Below are positions 39,974 through 51,841 of a stretch of DNA of 64,000 nucleotides, one piece after another (position 1 is the stretch's first letter; every line of letters begins with the position of its first letter). Origin of the DNA: Bacteroides sp. (GTDB taxonomy: Bacteria; Bacteroidota; Bacteroidia; Bacteroidales; Muribaculaceae); assembly GCA_014801875.1 (NCBI GenBank), contig JAAVDJ010000010.1:159443-223442 (forward strand), read 5' to 3'. The notes below the pieces were generated by a model. The model saw only the letters and a list, made by a program, of their open reading frames with translations, did no database searches and was not told the origin of the DNA. Both the position numbers and the translations under genes were made by a program.

Positions 39974-40633
39974 TTAGTTTGCTTTGTTTTCGTCGTTGGA
40001 TTTGGCTTCCGGTTTTTCAGGCTTATCCTGCTGAGGAGTTTCCCCCTGTTGGGCTGCCTTTGCGGCTGCTTCTTTTTCAGCTTTGATTTTAGCTGCCTTT
40101 GCGAGCGCCTCTGCCTTTATCTTCGCAAGTTTCTCAGGATCCATCGCCGGTTTGGGAGCGGGTGCCGGGGCATCGTCAGCCGGTTCCGGACGATAGTTAA
40201 GCTGTTTAATGAGACTTCCGCGGGTAAACACAGCCTGCTCGAAATCATTGGTGAACTCCAACGCATCCTGAGGACATGTGGTCACACACAACATACAGAA
40301 TGTGCAGCTTCCGAGGTCGTACATATACTTGTCGAGCTTGCGTTTCTTCTTTCCGTCAGGGAGATCCACCATCTTCGTGGTGAGCTGAATTGTGCCGTTC
40401 GGACAGTTCATCTGGCATATACCGCAGGCGATACATTTATGATGCCCCTGTGCGTCGTATTTCAGCGTCAGTTCCGCCCTGAATCGGTCGGCAATGTGGA
40501 GATTAGCTCTGTTTTCCGGATAACATTCTGTCACTTTTGGTGTCACAAGCTCCTTGCCTGTGACAGCCATACCGGAGACAAGACTCTTGAGTCCTTTCCC
40601 GGCTTCAGCAAAATATTCCTTAATACTACTCAT
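39974..40633 (-). CDS. nuoI: NADH-quinone oxidoreductase subunit I (2x4Fe-4S) with long charged C-terminal tail
   Basis: CIACGICQMNCP and CTFCMLCVTTCP; about 70-aa Ala/Lys/Glu/Pro-rich tail. Confidence 0.95.
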   Translation of the reverse strand: MSSIKEYFAEAGKGLKSLVSGMAVTGKELVTPKVTECYPENRANLHIADRFRAELTLKYDAQGHHKCIACGICQMNCPNGTIQLTTKMVDLPDGKKKRKLDKYMYDLGSCTFCMLCVTTCPQDALEFTNDFEQAVFTRGSLIKQLNYRPEPADDAPAPAPKPAMDPEKLAKIKAEALAKAAKIKAEKEAAAKAAQQGETPQQDKPEKPEAKSNDENKAN

Positions 40634-40679
40634 TATTGAAAATATAATGTATCTGTTTCATGATGCAACCGAAAGGAAA

Positions 40680-41570
40680 TCATTTTTCAGTCTGGCCGCC
40701 GAGAATATCGAGCAGCTCTGTTGTGATTCCTTCCTGACGCAATTTATTGAATTCAATCTGAAGAGATTCCAAAAGCTTCTTGGCGTTGTCATTTGCGCTT
40801 TGCATAGCCATGACTCTCGCAGCTTGCTCGGAAGCTCTGTTCTCGATTGTGATTTCCTGGAGGGTTGAGAGGACGAACATCGGAAGAACCTCATTGAAGA
40901 TGGTGTTCGGATCCGGTTCGAAGAGATAAAGCTTGTTTTCGTCAGCCACTCCTTTCGCCTCCCCTTCTATTGCTTCACGACTAACCGGGAAAAGCTGCTC
41001 GGCTGTCGGATTCTGGCGACTACGCGAAAGGAAATTCATATAGACAGCTGATATCAGGTCAAGCTCTCCTGATAGAAAACGGCTTCTTAGATTATGACCG
41101 AATTCATTAACTGTCTTCCCGACCATCTTTGAATCGATGTCCGGAATAATCTCCACCTTAAGGTTTTGACCGGCGAGTTTTCTGACAGCCTTTGCCATCT
41201 TCTTTCCGACGGGGAAGACTGTGACGTCGACATCTCGGCCATATTTTTCCCTGATAGATGAAAGCTCTATCAGAAGCCTTTTGAATATATTGATGTTATA
41301 CGCACCGCACAGGCCGTCGTCTGAGCCGAAAACGACAACCCCCACCCTCTTCACCTCTCTCTCGGCGATGAGCGGAGACCGGAAGTCCGTGTCAGTGGCG
41401 AGCAAATGAGCCATGATTGACTTCACCTGGCTTCTGAAAGGCACAAGTTTCTTGAGCTCAAGTTCAAATTTATGAACCTTAGCTGATGAAATCATTTTCA
41501 TGGCGCCGGTGATTTTCTCACTGGATTTCACCGATCCGATTCTTATTCTTAACGCCTTTAGCGTAGCCAT
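40680..41570 (-). CDS. atpG: ATP synthase F1 gamma subunit
   Basis: ATLKALRIRIGSVKSSEKITGAMKMISSAK; SDDGLCGAYN; ENRASEQAARVMAMQSANDNAKKLL. Confidence 0.97.
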   Translation of the reverse strand: MATLKALRIRIGSVKSSEKITGAMKMISSAKVHKFELELKKLVPFRSQVKSIMAHLLATDTDFRSPLIAEREVKRVGVVVFGSDDGLCGAYNINIFKRLLIELSSIREKYGRDVDVTVFPVGKKMAKAVRKLAGQNLKVEIIPDIDSKMVGKTVNEFGHNLRSRFLSGELDLISAVYMNFLSRSRQNPTAEQLFPVSREAIEGEAKGVADENKLYLFEPDPNTIFNEVLPMFVLSTLQEITIENRASEQAARVMAMQSANDNAKKLLESLQIEFNKLRQEGITTELLDILGGQTEK

Positions 41571-41636
41571 CTTTTATTTGTTTCTGATAGGTTTATATTA
41601 TCCGGCGACTTTTGAGTCCCCGTTTCAACGTACACG

Positions 41637-41660
41637 GGCGGAAGAAAATTTTCTTCCGCC
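41637..41660. other. Perfect 24-nt palindrome in the atpA-atpG intergenic region
   Basis: ggcggaagaaaattttcttccgcc; no T-run after it on the minus strand. Confidence 0.9.
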
Positions 41661-41677
41661 AATGTAGTTGAGCTTTG

Positions 41678-43255
41678 TTATTTCTTGTATCGAGATGATA
41701 TCTCTGCCGCACATTCCCTGAGCTTGTCTTCTATCTCGGGAGTGAGTTTGCCGGCCTTCAGTTCATCAAGCACCTCTTTCTGATATTTAGCCTTGAGAAG
41801 CTGAAGGAAAAGGTCAGAAAATTCGTGTACCTTGTCAAGAGGAACATTCTCCAAAAGACCGTTGACACCGCAATAAATGACAGCGACCTCATTCTCCACT
41901 GGCCATGGCTTATACTGAGGCTGGATAAGTAGCTGCTGGTTCTTTCTTCCCTGGTCGATGACACGTGCTGTCACAGGGTCAATATCACCACCGAACTTTG
42001 TGAACGCCTCAAGCTCACGGAACTGAGCCTGCGCAATCTTCAATGTTCCCGCAACCTTCTTCATTGCCTTTATCTGAGCGTTACCACCTACTCGTGACAC
42101 AGAGATACCGACATTGATTGCCGGACGAATACCCTGGTTAAAGAGGTTTGTCTCAAGGAATATCTGACCGTCTGTGATAGAAATCACGTTGGTCGGGATG
42201 TAGGCTGAAACGTCGCCGGCCTGAGTCTCGATGATTGGGAGTGCGGTAAGAGACCCGCCACCTTTCACCATCGGCTTGAGCACCTCCGGGAGATCGTTCA
42301 TGCTCTCAGCCACCTTCTGGTTATCGATAATCTTTGCGGCACGTTCGAGCAGACGTGAATGGAGATAGAAGATATCACCGGGATATGCCTCACGTCCGGA
42401 AGGACGCTTGAGAATAAGTGAAATCTCTCGGTAAGCTACTGCCTGTTTGGATAGGTCATCATACACGATAAGAGCGTCTCGACCGGTATCGCGGAAATAT
42501 TCACCGATGGCAACGCCTGCGAACGGGCTGAAATAGCGCATTGATGCAGAATCAGAAGCGGTAGCCGCCACGACCACAGTATAATCCATGGCGCCAAATT
42601 TCTTCAGAGTCTGGACTGTCGCGGCGATTGAAGATGCTTTCTGACCGATTGCAACATAAATACAATAAACCGGTTTGCCGTCAAGATAATTCTGACGCTG
42701 ATTGATGATGGTGTCAATAGCGATAGCTGTCTTACCTACCTGGCGGTCGCCGATGATGAGCTCACGTTGGCCGCGTCCGATAGGAATCATGGCATCCACA
42801 GCCTTGAGACCGGTCTGGAGAGGCTGGGTCACAGGCTGACGGAAGATTACACCCGGAGCTTTACGCTCAAGAGGGAGATTGATACGCTCCCCTTCAATCG
42901 GGCCGTTACCGTCAATCGGCTCACCGAGGATATTGATTACACGTCCGAGAAGGCCGTCACCGACCGGAATAGAAGCAATCTCCCCCGTGCGACGCACCGA
43001 CATGTTCTCAGTCACTTCATTCACATTATTGAGGAGCACAACGCCGACGTTGCTTTCCTCAAGGTTTTGAGCGACGCCTTTTACGCCGTTTTCAAACTCT
43101 ACAAGCTCGTTCGACCTTACATTCTCAAGGCCATAGACGTGAGCCACACCATCACCCACGTTGAGGACGGTGCCCACCTCTTCAAACTTGACCTTTGAGG
43201 ACACGTTGTCGAGCTGCTGCTTCAGGATATCAGATATTTCGCTTGGGTTAAGCAT
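41678..43255 (-). CDS. atpA: ATP synthase F1 alpha subunit
   Basis: [49 protein letters not shown]. Confidence 0.98.
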   Translation of the reverse strand: MLNPSEISDILKQQLDNVSSKVKFEEVGTVLNVGDGVAHVYGLENVRSNELVEFENGVKGVAQNLEESNVGVVLLNNVNEVTENMSVRRTGEIASIPVGDGLLGRVINILGEPIDGNGPIEGERINLPLERKAPGVIFRQPVTQPLQTGLKAVDAMIPIGRGQRELIIGDRQVGKTAIAIDTIINQRQNYLDGKPVYCIYVAIGQKASSIAATVQTLKKFGAMDYTVVVAATASDSASMRYFSPFAGVAIGEYFRDTGRDALIVYDDLSKQAVAYREISLILKRPSGREAYPGDIFYLHSRLLERAAKIIDNQKVAESMNDLPEVLKPMVKGGGSLTALPIIETQAGDVSAYIPTNVISITDGQIFLETNLFNQGIRPAINVGISVSRVGGNAQIKAMKKVAGTLKIAQAQFRELEAFTKFGGDIDPVTARVIDQGRKNQQLLIQPQYKPWPVENEVAVIYCGVNGLLENVPLDKVHEFSDLFLQLLKAKYQKEVLDELKAGKLTPEIEDKLRECAAEISSRYKK

Positions 43256-43256
43256 T

Positions 43257-43805
43257 TTAGTTATTGCTTCTTAAAAGGGTTTGACGTATTTGTTCAAGCT
43301 CATTGCTGAGCGAAGCGTCCATTCTGACACTGTCGACATCTATCACAAATCCTCCGATAAGCGATGCGTCGACCGACTCGGAAAATTCGAGCACTGAATC
43401 CTTGAAAGAGAGACTCACAAGATTGCGAAGCTTCTCCATCATCCCCGCAGACAAATTGGCTGCCGTCGTGATGTGTACCTGCGAGATATTGTTCTCCTTT
43501 CTGTAGAGATCACGATATGCGAGCATCATCAGATAGGAGTAGTCAGCTCTCGAATGTTCGAGAATCAGCTTTACAAAACGTCCGTAAGCATCTCCGGCAT
43601 CTTTACCCGCAGCTGCGAGAAGAAGCTTTTCCTTGTCTTCATCACTGACAAAGGGATTAGACAATACCTTCTGAAGATCGGAATTCTTCTCAAAGGAAGA
43701 AACAACCGTCTTCATAACATCATAAAGCTTTTCCGTGACGCCTTTTTCGAGCGCATATTTATAGAGCGCCTTGGCGTATCTCTGAGGTATGAGGCCGTTA
43801 TCCAT
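43257..43805 (-). CDS. atpH: ATP synthase F1 delta subunit
   Basis: [49 protein letters not shown]. Confidence 0.95.
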   Translation of the reverse strand: MDNGLIPQRYAKALYKYALEKGVTEKLYDVMKTVVSSFEKNSDLQKVLSNPFVSDEDKEKLLLAAAGKDAGDAYGRFVKLILEHSRADYSYLMMLAYRDLYRKENNISQVHITTAANLSAGMMEKLRNLVSLSFKDSVLEFSESVDASLIGGFVIDVDSVRMDASLSNELEQIRQTLLRSNN

Positions 43806-43809
43806 GGGT

Positions 43810-44304
43810 TCAGTTTTTCTCTATTTCGTCCAACATTTTGTCAACGAGGGCTTCCTGCGCCTTATCGTTCTGAAGCTGATTGCGAACCATCTTCTCCGCG
43901 ATTTCAAGCGAGAACTTGCTCACCTCGTTTCTGAACTGGAGTTCAGCTTCCTTGCGTGACTGTTCTATCGACACTTTGGCAGCATCCATTACTTTCTTAG
44001 CCTCTTCAGCCGCTTCTTGCTTGGCGGCTTCGATGATCTGAGATTTCATCTTCGCTGCATCACGCAACATTTCAGCCTGCTTTGCCTGGGCCTCCTCAAT
44101 ATACTTCTGAGCGTCGGCACGAGCGGAATCAAGCTGGCTCTTGGCCTCCTTGGCATATTCCACTCCTTTGTCGATTTTATCGGCACGCTCGTCGATACTC
44201 TTGAGGATCACCGGCCATCCCCATTTCGCTAAAATCAGGAAAAGGATGATGAAAGCGATGAACATCCAGAACACCAAGCCGAAATCGGGCGTGAATAATT
44301 CCAT
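43810..44304 (-). CDS. atpF: ATP synthase Fo b subunit
   Basis: One N-terminal TM segment then a long charged helix; TPDFGLVFWMFIAFIILFLILAKWGWPVI. Confidence 0.95.
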   Translation of the reverse strand: MELFTPDFGLVFWMFIAFIILFLILAKWGWPVILKSIDERADKIDKGVEYAKEAKSQLDSARADAQKYIEEAQAKQAEMLRDAAKMKSQIIEAAKQEAAEEAKKVMDAAKVSIEQSRKEAELQFRNEVSKFSLEIAEKMVRNQLQNDKAQEALVDKMLDEIEKN

Positions 44305-44341
44305 TTTTCTTTTGGTTTAAATGGGTTAAGGTCGAATAGAA

Positions 44342-44599
<258 letters not shown>

Positions 44600-44631
44600 T
44601 TAATGTGTTATTGAATTTTTTCTTATTTCGT

Positions 44632-45945
44632 TTATGCCTTTACGGCTGTGTTAGAATCTTCTGATATTGTCTGCTCCTCATCAAGATTGATATGCTCCGC
44701 TGCTTCATGATGTGCGGCATGGGGGTCTTCCGTACTCATGGATATGAATATTGTTGTCAAAAGCGTGAAGACATATGCCTGGATGAAACTTACAAGAACA
44801 TCAAGTGCAAGCATAAAGAGTGTGAACAGAACCGATACCACTACGGAGGCTCCGGTTGCTACTGCTCCGAAGGCCGCGAATATGAAGATAATCAATATGA
44901 GCGTGATTACAATCATATGGCCGCCCATCATGTTGGCAAAAAGACGGACACAAAGCGCGGCCGGTTTTGTAAACATACTGAATATCTCTATAAACTGCAT
45001 TATAGGAAGCGGAAACTTTAGCCAAATGGGGACATCAGGCCAGAAGATATCTTTCCAATAGTGTTTCGATCCGTGGATGTTTATCATTACGAAAGCAATG
45101 ACAGCGAGCACGAGAGTGACCGCGATATTGCCTGTCAGGTTTGCTCCTCCGGGGAAAATCACCACAAGACCGAGCAAGTTCATGACAAAAATGAAGAAGA
45201 AACATGTCAGCAGGTAAGGAGCGAATTTCTTCGTCTTGCTGCCGAGGGCTGATTTGATTGTGCCGGAATACAGGAAATCCACAAGCATCTCGATAAAGCC
45301 CATTCCTTTGCGAGGAGTCTTGTCGCTGTGTCGTGCGTAATAACGGGCAAGGCCAAGCACGAGAAGAGTGACCACGACTGAAGCTATCAACAAGGCAAAG
45401 ACATTCTTTGTGATTGACAGGTCAAGAGGCTTGTATTCCTTGTAATATGTTCCGTCAAACTCCACATATCCGTCGACAATTGCATCTTGTCCAGCCCGAG
45501 AAGCTCCTACCGCCTCCCACGCATCGTTGAATTCCTTCTTGTCTGATTCCGAATTGAGGGGGAAAATCTGCACAACCTTATTGGCATGCTTGCTGACGTG
45601 AGCCAGGACAAATTGATAATCCTTTCCATCTTTGGAAACCGAGACAATCTGAGGCACTGCCTCAGTTTTCTCCTTACCTTCGGCGTCAGTGACAGTTTCA
45701 ATCTTCTGGAGTTTAGAAGAGGAGAAACACATCCATTTGCCATCCTGGGCCCTTACAATGACAGGAAGAGGTATGCGATAAACATGGGAGAAAGGCACCT
45801 CCCACCCGTAACCGTCGCCGAGATGATGGAAAATCACCTCCTTGACATTCAGACCACCCTCGCCGTCACCCGAAGCCTTCGCTGTCGAGGGCATCAGGAA
45901 AATCGCGATGAGAAGCAATATTATGGAAAAGTGTCTTGTCTTCAT
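44632..45945 (-). CDS. atpB: ATP synthase Fo a subunit with N-terminal extracytoplasmic extension
   Basis: Signal-like N-terminus; conserved KPAALCVRLFANMMGGHMIV and LVSFIQAYVFTLLTTIFIS. Confidence 0.96.
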   Translation of the reverse strand: MKTRHFSIILLLIAIFLMPSTAKASGDGEGGLNVKEVIFHHLGDGYGWEVPFSHVYRIPLPVIVRAQDGKWMCFSSSKLQKIETVTDAEGKEKTEAVPQIVSVSKDGKDYQFVLAHVSKHANKVVQIFPLNSESDKKEFNDAWEAVGASRAGQDAIVDGYVEFDGTYYKEYKPLDLSITKNVFALLIASVVVTLLVLGLARYYARHSDKTPRKGMGFIEMLVDFLYSGTIKSALGSKTKKFAPYLLTCFFFIFVMNLLGLVVIFPGGANLTGNIAVTLVLAVIAFVMINIHGSKHYWKDIFWPDVPIWLKFPLPIMQFIEIFSMFTKPAALCVRLFANMMGGHMIVITLILIIFIFAAFGAVATGASVVVSVLFTLFMLALDVLVSFIQAYVFTLLTTIFISMSTEDPHAAHHEAAEHINLDEEQTISEDSNTAVKA

Positions 45946-45984
45946 CTTTTATCTTTATGAGATATGTGTGACATTACCCAATGT

Positions 45985-46221
45985 TTAGTAGACGCAGACC
46001 GAGATTACATTATTGTCCACATCCACTATTCCCCCTTTTACAGTCACGCTCTTCTCATGCCCGTCAGTAGTGCGGAACACAATGTCTCCCTCGTTCAAAG
46101 CTGAGATAAGGGATGCATGGTTGCGCAACACTGTGAACGAACCGAGCTGACCGGGGAGGGTCACGGCCTCGGCCTCGCCTTTAAACAGTATTTCGTCAGG
46201 AGAAATTATTTCGAGTGTCAT
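45985..46221 (-). CDS. atpC: ATP synthase F1 epsilon subunit (beta-sandwich domain only)
   Basis: MTLEIISPDEILFKGEAEAVTLPGQLGSFTVLRNHASLISALNEGDI; 78 aa, ends before the helical C-terminal domain. Confidence 0.93.
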   Translation of the reverse strand: MTLEIISPDEILFKGEAEAVTLPGQLGSFTVLRNHASLISALNEGDIVFRTTDGHEKSVTVKGGIVDVDNNVISVCVY

Positions 46222-46257
46222 CTGTCTTAGGGTTTAGTCAGGTTTAAATTCATCGGT

Positions 46258-47802
<1,545 letters not shown>

Positions 47803-47805
47803 TTA

Positions 47806-48882
47806 TCAGAAATGCCAGCCAAGAGCAACACATACTGCCATGAGCACGAGATTGGCAAGCGACAACGGCATTAGATATTTCCACTCAAATGAGAGCATCT
47901 GGTCGATACGAACTCGAGGGAATGTCCATTTGAACCATATTATGATATAAGAGACAAAGAAGCTCTTCCCAAGGAACCATACGATAGAAGGTATCCAGTT
48001 CATAACATTATTGAACCCTTCCCAGCCGGGGATGTGGAGCGGCATCCAACCTCCGAGGAACATCATAGACGCAATGCCTGATACAATGAAGAGGTTAAGA
48101 TACTCCGCAAGGTAGAAGAAACCGAAATGGATACCCGAATACTCAGTATGATAACCGGCCACGAGCTCATGCTCTGCCTCCGGAAGGTCAAATGGGCCAC
48201 GATTGGTCTCGGCAGTCGCTGCTACAATATAAATCAAGAACGCAATAATAGCCGGAATGTGACCTCGGAAAATAAACCATGCGCTGTCCTGTTCCCAAAC
48301 GAGTGTGTTGATATTCATTGTGCCTGCAAGAACGACGATTGTCATTATCGCCAGACCCAAAGAAATCTCGTAGCTGATCATCTGTGCGCCGCTTCGCATT
48401 GCTCCGATTAGGGTGTACTTGTTGTTGGAAGACCATCCTGCAAGAAGAATGCCGAGCACGCCTACTGATGAAACTGCAAGAACAAAGAAAATGCCGATAT
48501 TATAGTCTATGATCTGAAGACCATTACCCCATGGAAGACATGCAAGCATCACTACGGAAGAGGTGATGATGATGTAAGGTGCAAGTTTGAAGAGAAAGCG
48601 GTCAGTGTCTTTAAGGCTGATAAGCTCCTTAATGAGGATCTTGAACATATCTGCGAACACCTGAAGCAAACCCCACTTACCTACACGCATCGGGCCAAGA
48701 CGACACTGGAACCATGCGCAGAGCTTGCGCTCATAAAGAATATAGAAAAGGGCGAGGACTGTATATGTGAGAAGAATCAACACAGCTATGATGACACACT
48801 CCACGACTACCGTAAGCCAGTCGGGAAGGAAGCCGAGCAGGAAGTTGTTGAATTCACTGGTCCATGTTCCGAAATTAAACAT
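47806..48882 (-). CDS. nuoH: NADH-quinone oxidoreductase subunit H
   Basis: YERKLCAWFQCRLGPMRVGKWGLLQVFADMFKILIKE; AETNRGPFDLPEAEHELVAGYHTEYSG. Confidence 0.97.
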   Translation of the reverse strand: MFNFGTWTSEFNNFLLGFLPDWLTVVVECVIIAVLILLTYTVLALFYILYERKLCAWFQCRLGPMRVGKWGLLQVFADMFKILIKELISLKDTDRFLFKLAPYIIITSSVVMLACLPWGNGLQIIDYNIGIFFVLAVSSVGVLGILLAGWSSNNKYTLIGAMRSGAQMISYEISLGLAIMTIVVLAGTMNINTLVWEQDSAWFIFRGHIPAIIAFLIYIVAATAETNRGPFDLPEAEHELVAGYHTEYSGIHFGFFYLAEYLNLFIVSGIASMMFLGGWMPLHIPGWEGFNNVMNWIPSIVWFLGKSFFVSYIIIWFKWTFPRVRIDQMLSFEWKYLMPLSLANLVLMAVCVALGWHF

Positions 48883-48927
48883 AATTATCTGAAAAATCGT
48901 TTTTAGTTGTCAGTTTCCAATTCTTTA

Positions 48928-50559
48928 TTAACGGTCAATGTCCGGAATCACGAAGTCAAGCGCAGCGCCGATTGTGATAAGGTCGGCAATCATGTTGCCT
49001 CGGCAGGTCAGATCCATAACTCCAACAAGATTGAAGCAAGGACTCTGGAAATGCACGCGATAGGGATTCTTCCCACCGTCTGACTCGATATACACTCCGA
49101 ATGTGCCACGGCTTGCTTCCACCTGCTGATACCAATGTCCAACCGGAAGTTTGACTACCTTAGGCACCTGTGCACGGATATCTCCTTCCGGAATCTGGTC
49201 GACAAGCTGCTCGAGGATTCGACAGCTCTGTTCAATTTCCTTCATTCGCACCATATAGCGTGAATAAGAGTCGCATCCGTCCATAAGGACTTCCTCAAAC
49301 TTGAGCTCCGGATATATTGAATAAGGGTGAACCTTACGACAGTCGCAGCTCCAGTTAGAGCCTCTGCCGCTCGGGCCCGTGATGTCATAATTGATTGCAT
49401 CCTCCTTAGGGAGTATACCTACCTTCTTCAAGCGGTTCTTTGCAATAAGATTATTGCTGAACACCTTGTGATATTCTTTCAGACGGTCTGGCATAATCTC
49501 GATAAGATGCTTCACGTCCTTGACAAAATCAGGATGAAGATCTGCAATGACACCGCCGATGACATTATAGTTCATTGACATTCGTGCGCCGCAAGTCTTC
49601 TCAAATATATCAAGGATAGTCTCACGCTCGCGGAAACCGTAGAAGAATGCTGTTGTCGCGCCAAGGTCCATCGCAGTACATCCGAATGCAAGGAGATGGC
49701 TCGAAATACGCATCAACTCATCCATCATCACACGAATTACCTGTGCACGGCGCGGGATTTCAAGACCCATGGCCTTCTCTATACACATGCAGAGACAATG
49801 ACGGTTCTGATGAGCCGACATATAGTCCATACGGTCGGTGAAATGAAGTATCTGAGGATAAGTAAGCTTCTCGGACAGTTTTTCTATACCACGGTGGATA
49901 TAACCGGAAACAACGTCTACCTTTGTCACGGTCTCCCCGTCTACTGCCGCGCGGAAACGCATCACACCGTGCGTTGAGGGATGCTGCGGACCTATGTTCA
50001 CGACATAATCTCCTTCCTCGAACACTTTCCCCGGCACAGCTTTGATTTTTCCGTCCGGCTGCTCCATGTATGAAACAGTGTCATCCTCATTCTCCTCGTC
50101 GGTCATACGGAGGGGATTGAGGGCCGGATTCTCGTCATAATCCTTGCGCAGAGGATACCCTACCCAATCATTGCGAAGGAAGAACCTACGCATATCGGGA
50201 TGATTGATAAATTTTATACCATAAAAATCATACACCTCACGCTCCTGGAAAAGAGCCACCTTCCAAAGATCACTCACTGAATGAATCATTGGATTCTCAC
50301 GGTCGGAGACAGCTACTTTCACAGATATCATCTCCCATCCACGGGAAGTGGAGGTGAGATAGTACATCACTCCGAGTGTCTCCTTCCAGTCCATGCCAAT
50401 CAACGCGGAGAGCACGTCGAATTCAAGACCCTTCGTTTCCTTGAGAGCCTTTGCGAGGGGATACCAGTCTTTCTCCTCTACGGTTACAAGAAGAGTCTCC
50501 CCCTCTGTGAAAGAGGCAGAGGGACAGAGACCGGATATTAATTCTTTTATATCGCTCAT
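48928..50559 (-). CDS. nuoCD: NADH-quinone oxidoreductase fused subunit C/D
   Basis: C part VSDLWKVALFQEREVYDFYGIKFINHPDMRRFFLRNDWVGYPLRKDY; D part NIGPQHPSTHGVMRFRAAVDGETV, DRMDYMSAHQNRH. Confidence 0.96.
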   Translation of the reverse strand: MSDIKELISGLCPSASFTEGETLLVTVEEKDWYPLAKALKETKGLEFDVLSALIGMDWKETLGVMYYLTSTSRGWEMISVKVAVSDRENPMIHSVSDLWKVALFQEREVYDFYGIKFINHPDMRRFFLRNDWVGYPLRKDYDENPALNPLRMTDEENEDDTVSYMEQPDGKIKAVPGKVFEEGDYVVNIGPQHPSTHGVMRFRAAVDGETVTKVDVVSGYIHRGIEKLSEKLTYPQILHFTDRMDYMSAHQNRHCLCMCIEKAMGLEIPRRAQVIRVMMDELMRISSHLLAFGCTAMDLGATTAFFYGFRERETILDIFEKTCGARMSMNYNVIGGVIADLHPDFVKDVKHLIEIMPDRLKEYHKVFSNNLIAKNRLKKVGILPKEDAINYDITGPSGRGSNWSCDCRKVHPYSIYPELKFEEVLMDGCDSYSRYMVRMKEIEQSCRILEQLVDQIPEGDIRAQVPKVVKLPVGHWYQQVEASRGTFGVYIESDGGKNPYRVHFQSPCFNLVGVMDLTCRGNMIADLITIGAALDFVIPDIDR

Positions 50560-50584
50560 TGTAGTCTTAGTTCGAATGGAAAAA

Positions 50585-51196
50585 TTAGCCTATGCGTCCC
50601 TTCTCTTCGGGATGTTCTGCAAAAAACTCTTCAATCTTCTGCTTGCGGTTTACTCCACCGAAGAATTTCTGAACCTTGATTTTTCTCTGCAGCTGCATGA
50701 GGCCATAGAAGAATGCCTCGGGGCGGGGAGGACAACCGGGGATAAACACGTCTACGGGTAGAATCTCATCGACACCTTTAACCACACAGTAGGAATTCTT
50801 GAACGGACCGCCGGACACCGCGCACCCACCGCAGGCAATCACATACTTCGGTTCTGCAAGCTGCTCATAGAGGCGACGGAGCACGGGAGCCATGCGATAG
50901 ACAATCGTGCCCTGCACCATTATGTAATCAGCCTGACGAGGAGAATTTCGAGCCACTTCAAAACCGAAGCGTGCCATATCGTAGCGGGCTGCCCCAAGGC
51001 TCATAAACTCAATTGCGCAGCAACTTGTGCCGAAAGTCAATGGCCAAAGGGAGTTGGAGATACCCCAGTTTAACAGCTGATCCATCTTGCCAACCATGAC
51101 GTTGGCTCCTGTAGCATTCAGTTCTTCAACGAGCTTGTCGATATATTCATTATCCTTGAAGTCTTCATGCTTCATGCTTTTAATTTTCACGTCCAT
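50585..51196 (-). CDS. nuoB: NADH-quinone oxidoreductase subunit B
   Basis: [67 protein letters not shown]. The M at 51196 is preferred to 51265, which overlaps nuoA further. Confidence 0.93.
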   Translation of the reverse strand: MDVKIKSMKHEDFKDNEYIDKLVEELNATGANVMVGKMDQLLNWGISNSLWPLTFGTSCCAIEFMSLGAARYDMARFGFEVARNSPRQADYIMVQGTIVYRMAPVLRRLYEQLAEPKYVIACGGCAVSGGPFKNSYCVVKGVDEILPVDVFIPGCPPRPEAFFYGLMQLQRKIKVQKFFGGVNRKQKIEEFFAEHPEEKGRIG

Positions 51197-51558
51197 TTCA
51201 ACGCTCCTTTCCGCCATGCGTATGCAAGGCCCATAATAAGGATAAACATAAAGATGCCGATGCAAAGAAGACCCTGTGCTCCGAGGTCACGCATTACTGT
51301 GGCCCAGGGGTAAAGGAAGACAGTCTCCACATCAAAGAGAAGGAAGAGAATAGCGAAGATATAATATCCGGCCTTGAATTGAATCATAGATTCCCCTCGG
51401 GTCGGAATGCCGCATTCGTAGGGATCAGCTTTCATGACTGAATACGATTTCGGCGAAATGAGTTTCGCTATGAGCAAAGCAGCAAACACCAAGCCTATAC
51501 CGGTCAGTGTTGCGGTAATGGCGAGGGCACCATTGCTTATCTCCATCAAAAGATTCAT
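51187..51558 (-). CDS. nuoA: NADH-quinone oxidoreductase subunit A
   Basis: [42 protein letters not shown]. Confidence 0.97.
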   Translation of the reverse strand: MNLLMEISNGALAITATLTGIGLVFAALLIAKLISPKSYSVMKADPYECGIPTRGESMIQFKAGYYIFAILFLLFDVETVFLYPWATVMRDLGAQGLLCIGIFMFILIMGLAYAWRKGALKWT

Positions 51559-51632
51559 ATAGTTGTCTATATATTAGTTAGTTAGCCAATATTATGTCTT
51601 TTAGCTCTTTGCAGAGCATCGGTTTGTGTGTG

Positions 51633-51640
51633 CAAAGATA
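51633..51640 (-). promoter_or_regulatory. -7 element of the nuo/atp super-locus promoter
   Basis: TATCTTTG on the minus strand, about 75 nt upstream of the nuoA ATG; no clear -33 seen. Confidence 0.5.
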
Positions 51641-51790
51641 CTAAAAAATCTTAATTCGTAATAGACTTTCTCTAATAATTTTTTCAAAAATGTAACCCTA
51701 TCTTTTATCTTTCTTGAATAGCATTTTTTCATGGCTATCTCTGTTTACCTATCGTATTGTCATATCCAATTTGACATTTTGACACAAAAA

Positions 51791-51811
51791 GGGGGTGCCA
51801 TAGACACCCCC
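51791..51811 (-). terminator. Terminator downstream of the lipoprotein gene
   Basis: gggggtg (51791-51797) / caccccc (51805-51811), followed by ttttttgtg on the minus strand. Confidence 0.7.
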
Positions 51812-51841
51812 TCAATTATTATGTCAGAGTTTTCGGTAAGA

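Noticed and set aside
41637-41660. Palindrome considered as an intrinsic terminator separating atpA from atpG
   Set aside because: No T-run follows on the coding strand and the operon continues; kept as an unexplained hairpin instead.
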